A stretch of 27,034 bases of DNA from an uncultured Bacilli bacterium (lineage in GTDB: Bacteria; Bacillota_I; Bacilli_A; RF39; UBA660), in the NCBI GenBank assembly GCA_947627835.1, contig CANQXM010000004.1:1-27034 (forward strand), read 5' to 3'. Numbering within the stretch: position 1 is the first letter of the stretch; each line of letters opens with the position of its first letter. The position numbers and the translations under genes were made by a program. Under the pieces are notes generated by a model, which was not told the DNA's origin, did no database searches, and worked only from the letters and a program-made list of their open reading frames with translations. Shown in pieces: positions 6,920 through 16,118 of this stretch.

Positions 6920-8422
6920 TTTGCATTTCTTCATTTTTACTGCTAAGAGAATTCCACTTAATCCAATGAATAGTGTACTCATTACATAGCCAATGTTATC
7001 ACTCGTCTTTGGAACAGATGGGATATTCTCACTTGCTTTTGGAGCATCTAGTAATTGGTAATCTCCTACTAATACGTAACTTGAAAAGTGATCAAAAGTA
7101 AGTTCAACAATTCCACTTTCACTTGCTAAGATATCTTTTTTTATTACTTCCATTTGTTTTGTTTCTGGATTGTAATAAAGAAGGGTCAATTTGGTATTTT
7201 TAAAGTAATCATTTAATTTGGTATACACAACTTCATTTAGTTTGTCCATGCATTCCCAGTGAGCATCTTCCTCATCTGGATATTTATCACATTGGTATTC
7301 TGGTTCATATTTCTTATAGAAAGAATTTAAAATATAACCTGATAAATCAATAGATACGGTGTAAGGTGCAGGAAGAGATCCGTGATAAGCAAAATCGATA
7401 AATATTTTGTCTTCAGCTTCTACTAATTGTTCAATGTTCTCTTTTTCAATCGAAGTTTCCATAGAAATGTTATGGTTATAGTTAAATCCTTCCTCAACTT
7501 CCTCTGTAATGTCTTTTCCATTTAGGAAATAAGAACTTGAAATTGCTCCGGAATAATTTACGAAGAGAACGGTAATATCTTTTCCTTTTAAAGCTTTAAT
7601 TAATTTTGATAAGTCTTGATCTTCAGATGAAGATGAAATACGGAAGTTATAAGGTTTACAAATTGCATCTCCAATTCCATATTGGCATTCTTCCTCTTCA
7701 TCCATTACACTTTGATAGCGATCTAAATCATTTAAAATATCTGTGATTCCATCTGGTTCAACGTCGTCGACTGCTTTCATTTCCCATGTAATTTTAATGT
7801 CGTTTTTGTTATCGGCAGAAACGGTTAAATACGCATTTCCGATATCATGTGCGTGGCTTGTAACTACGACTGCATTTTGTGGTTCACTCGTAAAGCCATA
7901 AGCTTCCCACCAAGTTTTTGGTTCTGTTTCATAACCATTATATTCCCACCAAGTTGGTTTGGTTGGATATTTTGCAGCTTCTTCTTCGAAATCTTGTTTT
8001 AATGGTGCTATAAATTCTTCATAGGTAAGAGCATTAAAGTCTTTTACATATTCTTCAAAGTTTTTCTTTTCTTCAGCATAATCATAAGGTTTTAATTCTC
8101 CAGTTAAAATGCTTTCATCACTACTTTTTACTTTGCCATTTACTACATCATGGTAGATATTTCCTTTTGTGAAATAAGTTGGATAAAATAGATTTGGCAT
8201 GGACATGTCTCCACATCCGCCCATTTCTAATAAGTATCCTCTTTTGATATCTTGCCATTGTGTATATCCACCATATTGATAACTACCTCCACACCAGGTG
8301 CCATAGTTATCTAAAATTCCATCGCCATCTAAGTTTTCAAAATAGTCTTGCCAGTAAGCACTTTTGGCATTTACTACCAATGGAACTAATAATAATATCA
8401 ACCCAACCCACATTTTTTTCAT
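6914..8422 (-). CDS. Secreted surface protein with sortase-type C-terminal sorting signal
   Basis: The start is the ATG at 8422, with AGGAG eight bases upstream; the longer frame from 8467 lacks a ribosome site. This gives 502 residues. A signal peptide (MKKMWVGLILLLVPLVVNA, cut near NA-KS) leads into a large extracellular region with Trp/Tyr-rich and acidic parts and paired WWE motifs (about 155-180). Near the end, FDHFSSYVLVGD is typical of the last domain of Gram-positive adhesin-like proteins. The tail has VPKTSDN, a hydrophobic stretch and KMKK, a variant LPXTG-type signal. No sortase gene lies in the window. It stands directly upstream of the two-component genes. The function of the extracellular part is not recognised. 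Confidence 0.8.
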   Translation of the reverse strand: MKKMWVGLILLLVPLVVNAKSAYWQDYFENLDGDGILDNYGTWCGGSYQYGGYTQWQDIKRGYLLEMGGCGDMSMPNLFYPTYFTKGNIYHDVVNGKVKSSDESILTGELKPYDYAEEKKNFEEYVKDFNALTYEEFIAPLKQDFEEEAAKYPTKPTWWEYNGYETEPKTWWEAYGFTSEPQNAVVVTSHAHDIGNAYLTVSADNKNDIKITWEMKAVDDVEPDGITDILNDLDRYQSVMDEEEECQYGIGDAICKPYNFRISSSSEDQDLSKLIKALKGKDITVLFVNYSGAISSSYFLNGKDITEEVEEGFNYNHNISMETSIEKENIEQLVEAEDKIFIDFAYHGSLPAPYTVSIDLSGYILNSFYKKYEPEYQCDKYPDEEDAHWECMDKLNEVVYTKLNDYFKNTKLTLLYYNPETKQMEVIKKDILASESGIVELTFDHFSSYVLVGDYQLLDAPKASENIPSVPKTSDNIGYVMSTLFIGLSGILLAVKMKKCKE

Positions 8423-8503
8423 GATCATCACTCCTATTTTCATTTTACTATTTCTTGTCATTTTCAATGGAAGATTAGTGTTATAAAAAGTCTTTTTGAA
8501 ATT

Positions 8504-11500
8504 TTACTCCTTAATTTTTTCGTTATCTTTGGCAACGCTCAGTAAGAGTTTAATACGATTGATTTGATTTGATACGGAAGAACCCGGATCATAATCTACC
8601 GCGATGATGTTGGCATCGGGATATAATTCACGCATTTTTTTGATTACGGATTTACCAACGATATGATTTGGCAAGCAAGCAAAAGGTTGAACGCAAATAA
8701 TATTGTTAATTCCTTCTTTTAAAAGTTCTACCATTTCTGCTGTTAAAAACCAACCTTCGCCCGTTTGATTTCCCTTTGATAAAATGGGCGTTACATTTTC
8801 TGCTAGTTCGTAGATGTTTGATAAAGAAGGATATTTTGTCTTTTCTAAAGCTTTTTTGGCAGTCATTTCATAATAACTTACTAAGTTTAATATTTGTTTG
8901 CTTACAAAAGAGGTTACTTTGCTTGTTTTTAGTAATTCATTTTTGACAATGTTGTTATACACACAATATTTTACAAATCCCATTAATTCTGGGACGGTGA
9001 CTTCACAGCCTTCTTTTTCTAAGTATTCTGTTAAATGATGATTGCCATAGTGATGATACTTAATTAAGATTTCACCGACGATTCCAACTTTGATTTTTTT
9101 CTCTTCTTTTGTTTCGATATGATTAAAATCATTTACGATGGCTGTAATTTCTTTTTTAAATGGAATTCTATGACCTTGTTTTACTACTTCAATGCTCTTT
9201 TTTAAATGTTTTTGATAACAAGCATCCGTAGTTCCTTTTCTTTTTTCATAAGGTCTAGTGGCATAGCTTAATTTCATCAGCAAATCGCCCAAGACAATCG
9301 CCATGAGTGCTCGATTTGCCATCGGTAGCGTTATTTTAAATTCTTGTTCTTTTTCCAGTCCATTTACATTAAAAGAAAGGATTGGAATTTTTGAAAATCC
9401 TGCATCTTTTAGGGCTTTTCTGATTAACCCAATGTAATTGGTTGCACGACATCCTCCTCCGGTTTGAGTAATTAAAACGGTGGTATGATTTAAATCGTAT
9501 TTGTTGCTTTTTAGTGCAGATATTAGCTGACCGATGACAATTAAAGAAGGATAGCAAGCATCGTTGTTCACATATTTTAAGCCATTTTCTAGCATTTCAT
9601 CATTCATTTCATTTAGATATACCATGTGATAGCCGCTCGCTTTTAAGGCTTCCATTAAAAGGGGCATGTGAAAAGGAGATAAATCAGGACATAAAATGGT
9701 ATTTTGAATTTTCATTTCTTTTTTAAAATAATTCTTTTCATATTGATAAGGTGCGTAGGTGTTTTGCTCTTTCCTTTTTTTCATGGATGCCATTAGGGAA
9801 CGCAAGCGAATTTTTATGGCTCCTAGGTTGCTGGTTTCATCAATTTTAATTGTTGTATATAAGCGATTATTTTTTTTCATAATTTCTTCTGTTTGATCGG
9901 TGATAATGGCATCTAAACCACATCCAAAAGAATTTAAACTGACTAGTTCTAATCTAGGGTTTTTACTTGCAACATCGGCAGCACGATATACTCTGGCATG
10001 ATAAGCCCACTGATCTACTACTCGTAAAGACATCTGTTCATCGGTATCATAGCAGATGGCATCTTCGGTTAATACAACAAGTCCTAAAGAATTAATCAGC
10101 GTATCAATGCCATGATTAATTTCTTTATCAATGTGATAAGGTCTTCCTGCAAGAACAATGGCATAAGCATCATGATCGGTTAAATAGTTTAAGAATTCTC
10201 GTCCTTTCTTGATGATATCTTTTCGATAATCTTCTTCGGCTTTTGTTGCTTTTCGGATGGCATTTTTTAATTCTTTTTTGGTAAATTTATAAGGCTTCAT
10301 TTCTTCTAATTCTAACATTCTTTGGCAAAGTTTTTCTTCTTCCATTGGTAAAAAAGGATTTAAGTATGTGATGTTTTGTTCTTTTAGCATTTCCATATTT
10401 AGTTTAATGGCTTCGGAATACGAAGTTACAATGGGACAATTATACGAGTTATCGCTTTTTTTAAATTCTTTTTTCTCATACATGATGCATGGATAAAAAA
10501 TGGTTTTTACCCCTTTATCAATTAAATTTTTGATATGACCATGAACCATTTTAGCTGGATAGCAAACGGATTCGGAAGGAATGGTTTCCATGGCTTTTTC
10601 AAATAAGGCTCTACTAGAGTGATCGGATAAGACTACATGAAATTTTAATTCCGTAAATAAAGTATGCCAGAAAGGATAGTCTTCATACATATTTAATACA
10701 CGAGGAATTCCTATGGTACCCCGTGATGCTTCTTTTCGATCGAGAGAAGGATATGAAAATAAACGATCATATTTATAGGAAACCATGTTTGGTAAAGCTG
10801 TCATGGAACCATTGATGCCACTTCCTCTTTCACAACGATTTCCACTGATAAATCTTTTTTTCCCAAACGTATTAATGGTTAACCGGCAATGATTTTCACA
10901 ACGATTGCATCTTGTATTGGTTGTTTTCATTTGTAAATTTAGAATTTGTTCTTTATTTAGTATGGTGGAAGTTATGGTTTCTTCCATATTTTCTGCTTGT
11001 TCTTTGGCAAGAAGTGCTATTCCATAAGCTCCCATGAGTCCTGCTATATTGGGTCTTATTACTTCTTTTTGAGTGATTAATTCAAAGGCTCTTAAAATCG
11101 CATCATTTAAGAAAGTTCCTCCTTGAACGACGATATGACTTCCGAGGGTATCTGTATTACGAATTTTCATTACTTTTTGTAGGGCGTTTTTTACGATGGA
11201 ATAAGAAAGACCCGCGAAGATATCTCCTAGAGGTCTTCCCTCTTTTTGAGTTTGTTTAATTTTGGAGTTCATGAAGACCGTACAGCGACTTCCTAAATCT
11301 ACGGGGTTTTTACTTGTTATGGCATCTTTTACAAATTCATCTAGAGAGATATTTAGCGATTTGGATAAGGTTTCAATGAAAGAGCCACAACCACTCGAGC
11401 AAGCTTCATTTAATAAGATGGTATCGACAAAGTGATCTTTTATTTTAATATACTTCATATCTTGACCACCAATATCAATAATGCTTGTAACTTCTGGTTC

Positions 11501-12730
11501 AAAGTATTTGGCAGAAGCAAAATGGGCCATTGTTTCAATCTCACTCATATCTAAATCAAAAGCTGTTTTTATTAATCCTTCTCCATATCCCGTCGATCCA
11601 CTATAGCGAATGGTTACACTTTTTGGTAAAACTTCGTATAATTTTAACAGCATTTCTTTTATTGTATTTACTGGAGTTCCCTTATTTGGTTTGTAATCTT
11701 CATATAAAATGGTCCCTGTATCACTAATTAATACGAGTTTTGCGGTTGTACTTCCCGCATCAATTCCTATATAAGCATTTCCTTTATATGTTTGTAAATC
11801 TTCTTTGAAAACTTGATGTTTTTGATGGCGCTTTAAAAAAGTTTGATATTCTTTTTGATTTTTAAATAAGGGTGCTAGCGAACTGGTTACGGTTTCATGG
11901 AAAAAATCTAAGTTTTTCTCTTTTTCAAGCATCTGCTCGTAAGTAAGTGGTTTGCTTTCCATATTTTCAAGAACTGCTCCCAATGCTACAAAAAGATGAG
12001 CATTTTGGGGAGATATGGCTTCTTCCTCTTTTAAATTTAAGGTTTTTTGAAAACGTTCTTTTAAGGTTGTTAAATAGGTTAAAGGTCCTCCTAGAAAAAT
12101 AATATTTCCTTTTAATGGTTTTCCACAAGCAAGTCCACTGATGGTTTGATTTACTACTGCTTGCATGATGGATAAGGCGATATCACTTTTTTTCACACCT
12201 TCATTTAATAATGGTTGAATATCGGTTTTAGCAAATACTCCACAGCGAGATGCAATGGGATAGATGGTTTCTCCTTGTTTGGCTAAGTCATTTAAGCCCA
12301 TGGTATCGGTATTTAGTAAAACTGCCATTTGATCTAAAAAGGCTCCGGTTCCACCGGCACAAGACCCATTCATTCTTTGTTCAATTCCACCTGTGAAATA
12401 AATAATTTTGGCATCTTCTCCCCCTAATTCTACAGCGATATCGATATTTCTAGGGTAATTTTCTACGGCCTTTTTGCATGCAATGACTTCTTGAATAAAT
12501 GGAACGTTTAAATGAGTTGCCAAACTGATGGCTCCTGATCCAGTTAAAGCTAAACGATAAGTCTCATTTGGATATTTAACTAAAATCTGATGAAGCAACG
12601 TTTTGACGGTTTTTAAAGTATCCGAATAATGTCTTTGATAATCTTGTTCTAGGACTTCTTTTTTTTCATTTAAAGCGATGATTTTTACAGTTGTAGAACC
12701 TACATCAATGCCAATATTTATTTCTTTCAC
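8504..12730 (-). CDS. Giant acyl-CoA dehydratase activase-related protein (two ASKHA ATPase domains fused to dehydratase-like region)
   Basis: The product has 1408 residues. The N-terminal ATPase domain has IGIDVGSTTVK (6-16), ELGGEDAK and NGSCAGGTGAF with cluster-ligand Cys124, then SRCGVF (Cys163). A second copy begins near residue 322 (IGIDAGSTTAK, IIDIGGQDMK, NEACSSGCGSF, GSRCTVF). A Cys-rich segment (RCNRCENHCR) follows, then DUF2229/HgdB-like regions with SVCYPAKMVHGHI, NSFGCGLDAI, NNDACYPSL, TGGGCRATNY and VQPFACLPNH. Activases of this family use ATP to push a low-potential electron from a [4Fe-4S] cluster onto a partner; here activator and partner-like parts are one chain. The physiological substrate is unknown. 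The GTG start has TTGGTGAT upstream and a promoter immediately before it; earlier in-frame starts lie in that promoter. Confidence 0.88.
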   Translation of the reverse strand: MKEINIGIDVGSTTVKIIALNEKKEVLEQDYQRHYSDTLKTVKTLLHQILVKYPNETYRLALTGSGAISLATHLNVPFIQEVIACKKAVENYPRNIDIAVELGGEDAKIIYFTGGIEQRMNGSCAGGTGAFLDQMAVLLNTDTMGLNDLAKQGETIYPIASRCGVFAKTDIQPLLNEGVKKSDIALSIMQAVVNQTISGLACGKPLKGNIIFLGGPLTYLTTLKERFQKTLNLKEEEAISPQNAHLFVALGAVLENMESKPLTYEQMLEKEKNLDFFHETVTSSLAPLFKNQKEYQTFLKRHQKHQVFKEDLQTYKGNAYIGIDAGSTTAKLVLISDTGTILYEDYKPNKGTPVNTIKEMLLKLYEVLPKSVTIRYSGSTGYGEGLIKTAFDLDMSEIETMAHFASAKYFEPEVTSIIDIGGQDMKYIKIKDHFVDTILLNEACSSGCGSFIETLSKSLNISLDEFVKDAITSKNPVDLGSRCTVFMNSKIKQTQKEGRPLGDIFAGLSYSIVKNALQKVMKIRNTDTLGSHIVVQGGTFLNDAILRAFELITQKEVIRPNIAGLMGAYGIALLAKEQAENMEETITSTILNKEQILNLQMKTTNTRCNRCENHCRLTINTFGKKRFISGNRCERGSGINGSMTALPNMVSYKYDRLFSYPSLDRKEASRGTIGIPRVLNMYEDYPFWHTLFTELKFHVVLSDHSSRALFEKAMETIPSESVCYPAKMVHGHIKNLIDKGVKTIFYPCIMYEKKEFKKSDNSYNCPIVTSYSEAIKLNMEMLKEQNITYLNPFLPMEEEKLCQRMLELEEMKPYKFTKKELKNAIRKATKAEEDYRKDIIKKGREFLNYLTDHDAYAIVLAGRPYHIDKEINHGIDTLINSLGLVVLTEDAICYDTDEQMSLRVVDQWAYHARVYRAADVASKNPRLELVSLNSFGCGLDAIITDQTEEIMKKNNRLYTTIKIDETSNLGAIKIRLRSLMASMKKRKEQNTYAPYQYEKNYFKKEMKIQNTILCPDLSPFHMPLLMEALKASGYHMVYLNEMNDEMLENGLKYVNNDACYPSLIVIGQLISALKSNKYDLNHTTVLITQTGGGCRATNYIGLIRKALKDAGFSKIPILSFNVNGLEKEQEFKITLPMANRALMAIVLGDLLMKLSYATRPYEKRKGTTDACYQKHLKKSIEVVKQGHRIPFKKEITAIVNDFNHIETKEEKKIKVGIVGEILIKYHHYGNHHLTEYLEKEGCEVTVPELMGFVKYCVYNNIVKNELLKTSKVTSFVSKQILNLVSYYEMTAKKALEKTKYPSLSNIYELAENVTPILSKGNQTGEGWFLTAEMVELLKEGINNIICVQPFACLPNHIVGKSVIKKMRELYPDANIIAVDYDPGSSVSNQINRIKLLLSVAKDNEKIKE

Positions 12731-12746
12731 AAGCATCACCAATTTC

Positions 12747-12775
12747 ATTTTATCATGAGTCTTAGTTTTTTCCAA
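12747..12775 (-). promoter_or_regulatory. Promoter of the giant activase gene
   Basis: On the minus strand TTGGAA (12775-12770), 17 bases, then TAAAAT (12752-12747). The predicted start, near 12740, leaves a leader of about ten bases that contains the ribosome site for the GTG at 12730. Confidence 0.6.
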
Positions 12776-12781
12776 ACAAGT

Positions 12782-12804
12782 AAAAAGAGAACTATTCGTT
12801 CTCT
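12782..12804 (-). terminator. Intrinsic terminator of the ZIP-patatin-YebC operon
   Basis: The arms AGAGAAC (12804-12798) and GTTCTCT (12792-12786) have a five-base loop followed by five T. The TAG stop of the YebC-like gene falls at the loop and the second arm. Confidence 0.85.
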
Positions 12805-13517
12805 AAATCGACATTGTGATATACTTCTGTGACATCATCAATTTCATTTAACATGGTTAATAATTTTTGGAATGTTTCTAAATCTTCGTTTTCTAATTTT
12901 ACTTTATCTTTTGGATACATTCCTTCTTCATCCAGTTCATAACTTACATTCGGAATTAATTTTTCTAATACATCTTTTACTTTATTATGATCTGCTGGTT
13001 TCGTTGTAATTATGATTTCATCCTTTTCTTTTTCAAAGTCGATTACATCAATTCCTTCATTAATTAAGGCATCTAAGATTTCTTCTTCGCGATCACTTTT
13101 GATGCTAATAATAGCTAGATAATCATAATTATAGGAAACTGAATTGGTGACTCCTAAAGATTTATGAACTTTATTAAAGGCTGCTCTTACAAATCCAACG
13201 GTACGATTGACATTATCTGTAAGGGTTCTAATAATGAGTGTTGATGCACCAGGACCAAATCCCTCATAGATTACAACTTCATAGTCTTCTCCACCAGCCC
13301 CTTTGGCTTTTTCAATTGCTCGGTTGATAATATCACTTGGTACTTGTTCTTTCTTGGCTTTTTCAACAATGCGCTTTAAAAAGATATTGCTTTCTAGTTC
13401 TGGCGTTCCTTTTTTTGCTGCTAAATAAATTTCTTTGGCATAAGTTGAATATAATTTTGCTTTGGCTGCTCCCGTTTTTTGAATACTTGCTTTTCTTACT
13501 TCATAAGCTCTTCCCAT
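12792..13517 (-). CDS. YebC/PmpR-family protein, YeeI-type
   Basis: The 241 residues match the YebC/TACO1 family along the whole length. The N-terminal three-helix part begins MGRAYEVRKASIQKTGAAKAKLY, without the MAGHSKW opening of classical YebC, which places it with the B. subtilis YeeI-like branch. SNIFLKRIVEKAKKEQVPSD and the family core YEGFGPGASTLII and TLTDNVNRTVGFVRAAF follow, then an acidic C-terminal domain. The family was annotated as transcription regulators; recent work ties it to translation, where it relieves ribosome stalling on proline-rich stretches. A GAGGTG ribosome site lies before the ATG. It is the last gene of an operon, 30 bases after the patatin gene. Confidence 0.92.
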   Translation of the reverse strand: MGRAYEVRKASIQKTGAAKAKLYSTYAKEIYLAAKKGTPELESNIFLKRIVEKAKKEQVPSDIINRAIEKAKGAGGEDYEVVIYEGFGPGASTLIIRTLTDNVNRTVGFVRAAFNKVHKSLGVTNSVSYNYDYLAIISIKSDREEEILDALINEGIDVIDFEKEKDEIIITTKPADHNKVKDVLEKLIPNVSYELDEEGMYPKDKVKLENEDLETFQKLLTMLNEIDDVTEVYHNVDLENE

Positions 13518-13547
13518 AATTACACCTCTTTAACGTTTTTTAGTATA

Positions 13548-14603
13548 CTACAAAAATCGTAAATCTCCTATAAAATCATATACAAAATGATTTTTTTTAT
13601 AATATTTTTTGATTGAACGAATTACTTTTGGAATTTTATAAATGTCATAGTAATTTATTTTTTCTTTTTCCATGACATATTCTAGTGATTTGATGATGGC
13701 TTCTTTATTGCTTTTTACATGAAAGAAGTTTTTAATACGACGCATTTGGGAGTCGGTTACATGTCGACAAATATGATCATAATACCATTCTTTTTTGGGC
13801 TTAAACGTGTAAACATAACCGTCAAGTTTTCGTAAAATTCGCATGGTATCATAATATCCCATTTTAATATTTTCATGAACTTTGTCATCGTTTAATTCTA
13901 AGATACTTCCTAGGTTTCTAGATGGAACGATATATGTGATATCAATATCTTTTTTGGGTTTTCTTGTGATGTTAATACTTAATCCAGTGTTAAGTCTTAC
14001 GACATATACTTTTGTATAGCCTTTGTCAATTAACATATTTACCGGACTATTATCGTAAAATCCACCGTCAATATAAAACTCGTTATTCACCGTTTTTTTC
14101 ATTTTAAAAATTGGCAGAAAACAGCTTGATAGAATGTAATCCAGGATGGTTCCGGGTTTCATATCTTCTTTAAATAAGTAGACCGGTTTTAAGCCATTTA
14201 ACTTTACAGTGCAAAGGCCATAATCTTTTTTACTTTTTCGAAGTTCTTCTTCAGTTATTAAGCTATTTAAGGATTTTACAAGCCCCTCGGTATCAATTCC
14301 ATGGTTTTTTAGCATGCGATGTGCACCTTTTATAGACATTTTTACAAAGGTTAAATCAATTTTTCGATCATTGATTCTTTTGATGTATTCGGGATCAAAG
14401 CATAGGGTTTTGGCAATGTTAATATTTTGCCAAAATTTTAGAAGTTCTTTTTCTTTTCCACAAGATAAAATGGCACTATTAAATGCTCCGATACTGGTTC
14501 CACAAAAGCCATCAAAATGAAGGCCACAATCTTTCATGGCATAGTAAGCTCCGATTTGATAAGATCCTTTTGTTCCCCCGCCCTCTAGTGCGAGTCCAAT
14601 CAT
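13548..14603 (-). CDS. Patatin-like phospholipase
   Basis: The ATG at 14603 starts the fold directly, has GGTGA upstream and overlaps the stop of the ZIP gene as ATGA, so I prefer it to the longer frame from 14681. The 351-residue product has the oxyanion-hole loop LEGGGTKGSYQIGA (6-19), the nucleophile elbow GTSIG with Ser37, and the dyad Asp179 in YIDGGFYDNSP. Such enzymes cleave acyl chains from glycerolipids through a Ser-Asp dyad. There is no signal peptide, so it acts inside the cell, probably at the inner membrane face. The C-terminal third is basic and Lys/Tyr-rich and could touch membrane. Its close link to a zinc-type transporter gene is not explained by known biology. Confidence 0.9.
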   Translation of the reverse strand: MIGLALEGGGTKGSYQIGAYYAMKDCGLHFDGFCGTSIGAFNSAILSCGKEKELLKFWQNINIAKTLCFDPEYIKRINDRKIDLTFVKMSIKGAHRMLKNHGIDTEGLVKSLNSLITEEELRKSKKDYGLCTVKLNGLKPVYLFKEDMKPGTILDYILSSCFLPIFKMKKTVNNEFYIDGGFYDNSPVNMLIDKGYTKVYVVRLNTGLSINITRKPKKDIDITYIVPSRNLGSILELNDDKVHENIKMGYYDTMRILRKLDGYVYTFKPKKEWYYDHICRHVTDSQMRRIKNFFHVKSNKEAIIKSLEYVMEKEKINYYDIYKIPKVIRSIKKYYKKNHFVYDFIGDLRFL

Positions 14604-15364
14604 AGTTTCACCAATATGATGTTTATGATAAGACCTACGATAAGTCCTACATAAATCATCTTCTGACGACGATACGTCCATACTTCTTTGAATAGTTCAA
14701 ATAAAGAAATATAAAGGAGCATTCCAAAGGTCATGCAAAGAAGGGCTGCTTCTAAGATGATGCTAAAGCTACTTTGGAATAAGAAGAGAATCAATGCTCC
14801 CATAAAACTTGATAAGGCTAAGCAAATTAAACACAAGATTTTGCTTTTTTTCTTTGTTTCTAGGGTATTCATGCCAATTGCAATTTCCATACCTAAAGGA
14901 ATATTATGAAGAGCAACTGCTAATGCCATGGTAAGTCCTAATTTCATATCATTGATCCCAGTAATGTAAATGGATATTCCTTCTAAGCAATTATGAAGCA
15001 TGAGCGAAATTGCCATTACGAAACCGATGTGATATAAGTGTTCATTGTGCTCTTTTTTATTTTTCTCTTTTTCTTTGTGTTCGTGGTGATGATGAGGGAT
15101 TAAAAGATCTAATCCTTTTAGTAATAAAAAACCTAAAGTGGCATACCCAATAATCGTCAACCATTGATGTTCAAAGCCTTTTGTTACGCTGGCAATATTG
15201 GGAATAATGTCAAACATAATCATTCCAAGCATTACCATAAAAGCACAAGCAATACTAATTAGTGATAATTCACTTTTCTTTTTTACTTTTTTTGTAATGA
15301 TTATTCCAATTAAAAAGCAAAGACCAAGAATAAGTGTCAATAATAAAGCCATGAATTTGCTCAT
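14600..15364 (-). CDS. ZIP-family divalent metal transporter
   Basis: The ATG at 15364 has GGAAGTGA upstream, and the product has 254 residues. It shows eight likely membrane segments. A His-rich cytoplasmic loop (HHHHEHKEKEKNKKEHNEH) lies between the third and fourth, as in ZIP proteins. The metal site is visible in the fourth segment (SLMLHNCLEGISI) and the fifth (ALAVALHNIPLGMEIAIG). These give the paired HN-x-x-E/P-x-G signature used for Zn2+, Fe2+ or Mn2+ uptake or exchange. It is the first gene of the operon with the phospholipase and YebC-like protein. Its promoter is an extended -10 right at the ribosome site, so the leader is very short. Confidence 0.92.
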   Translation of the reverse strand: MSKFMALLLTLILGLCFLIGIIITKKVKKKSELSLISIACAFMVMLGMIMFDIIPNIASVTKGFEHQWLTIIGYATLGFLLLKGLDLLIPHHHHEHKEKEKNKKEHNEHLYHIGFVMAISLMLHNCLEGISIYITGINDMKLGLTMALAVALHNIPLGMEIAIGMNTLETKKKSKILCLICLALSSFMGALILFLFQSSFSIILEAALLCMTFGMLLYISLFELFKEVWTYRRQKMIYVGLIVGLIINIILVKL

Positions 15365-15382
15365 AAAATCACTTCCATTGCC

Positions 15383-15391
15383 ATTATAGCA
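15383..15391 (-). promoter_or_regulatory. Extended -10 promoter of the ZIP operon
   Basis: On the minus strand TGCTATAAT is a perfect extended -10, with no clear -35. The predicted start, near 15376, is about 12 bases from the ATG at 15364. Confidence 0.55.
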
Positions 15392-15400
15392 AATTTTCTG

Positions 15401-15426
15401 CAAAAGAAAAAGAACTCATGGTTCTT
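15401..15426 (-). terminator. Intrinsic terminator after the exported protein gene
   Basis: The arms AAGAAC (15426-15421) and GTTCTT (15415-15410) have a five-base loop and are followed by T-rich sequence. The TAA stop of the gene overlaps the first arm. Confidence 0.75.
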
Positions 15427-16063
15427 ATTTTTTAGGAGTTGCAGTGATTCGTAATTTTCCTTGGAAGGATCCGTTTGTTAATTCAACTTGATTATTTTCT
15501 GGGTCATTTTCTAACCATATCCGGAAGAGTAAAGTATCTGTGTTGCCACTTTCAATTTCTAAGGCAACTTTATTTAAATCAATATCTGCCACCGTTGTTT
15601 CTACATTGTCATCTTCAGGATCCTGTACTTCACTTGTTCTTACTACATTCGCAAAGTTTCCATTGGCGATTTCTGATTCACCACTGTCGGTAACTCGAAC
15701 AAGTTGCCATTTAAAGTCTTCACTATATAAATTTTTGGTTATTTTAATTCCAGTTAAGTGAACAAAATATTGACCATTTACGGTTGAATCTGGTGAATTC
15801 GTTACTGAAAATTGAACGCTATCGGCTTTTTCTTTGATTTCACTTTGATCAATTAAAGTCATTTTTAAGTTGGAAATTGCTGCAGCAGTTTGTAAAGTAC
15901 TTGTGATGTTAAATTTGGCAAGAGAGGTTTCATCAATGTCTGCTTCTCCACTAAATTTGGCAGTAAAGTATGCATAGGACAAGCTTACACCAATTGTAAT
16001 AATGGCAATTACTAGCACACATATTTTTATAATATGGCTTTTCATTTCACTTTTTGCTTCCAT
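15425..16063 (-). CDS. Exported protein with SipW/TasA-type signal region
   Basis: AAGGAAG lies six bases before the ATG at 16063. The 212-residue product has a membrane or signal segment at about 11-33, ending in SLSYAYFTAKFSGEADI. The YAYF-T motif right after a hydrophobic stretch resembles the signal region of TasA, camelysin and similar biofilm or spore-coat fibre proteins that need the SipW signal peptidase. The rest is predicted beta-rich and acidic (EVQDPEDDNVETT, LENDPENNQVELTNGSFQGKLRI), in keeping with an immunoglobulin-like or jelly-roll secreted domain. No SipW-like peptidase is in the window, so the class is tentative. It follows a membrane-anchored gene by 55 bases and ends in its own terminator. 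Confidence 0.6.
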   Translation of the reverse strand: MEAKSEMKSHIIKICVLVIAIITIGVSLSYAYFTAKFSGEADIDETSLAKFNITSTLQTAAAISNLKMTLIDQSEIKEKADSVQFSVTNSPDSTVNGQYFVHLTGIKITKNLYSEDFKWQLVRVTDSGESEIANGNFANVVRTSEVQDPEDDNVETTVADIDLNKVALEIESGNTDTLLFRIWLENDPENNQVELTNGSFQGKLRITATPKK

Positions 16064-16118
16064 TTCAATCTTCCTTATCTTATTCTATTATATCTATTTT
16101 TTCTATTAAATACAATCA

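Noticed and set aside
14600..14681. An N-terminal extension of 26 residues on the patatin gene.
   Set aside because: It would lie wholly inside the ZIP gene and lacks a ribosome site; the ATG at 14603 begins at the conserved GGG loop and overlaps the ZIP stop.
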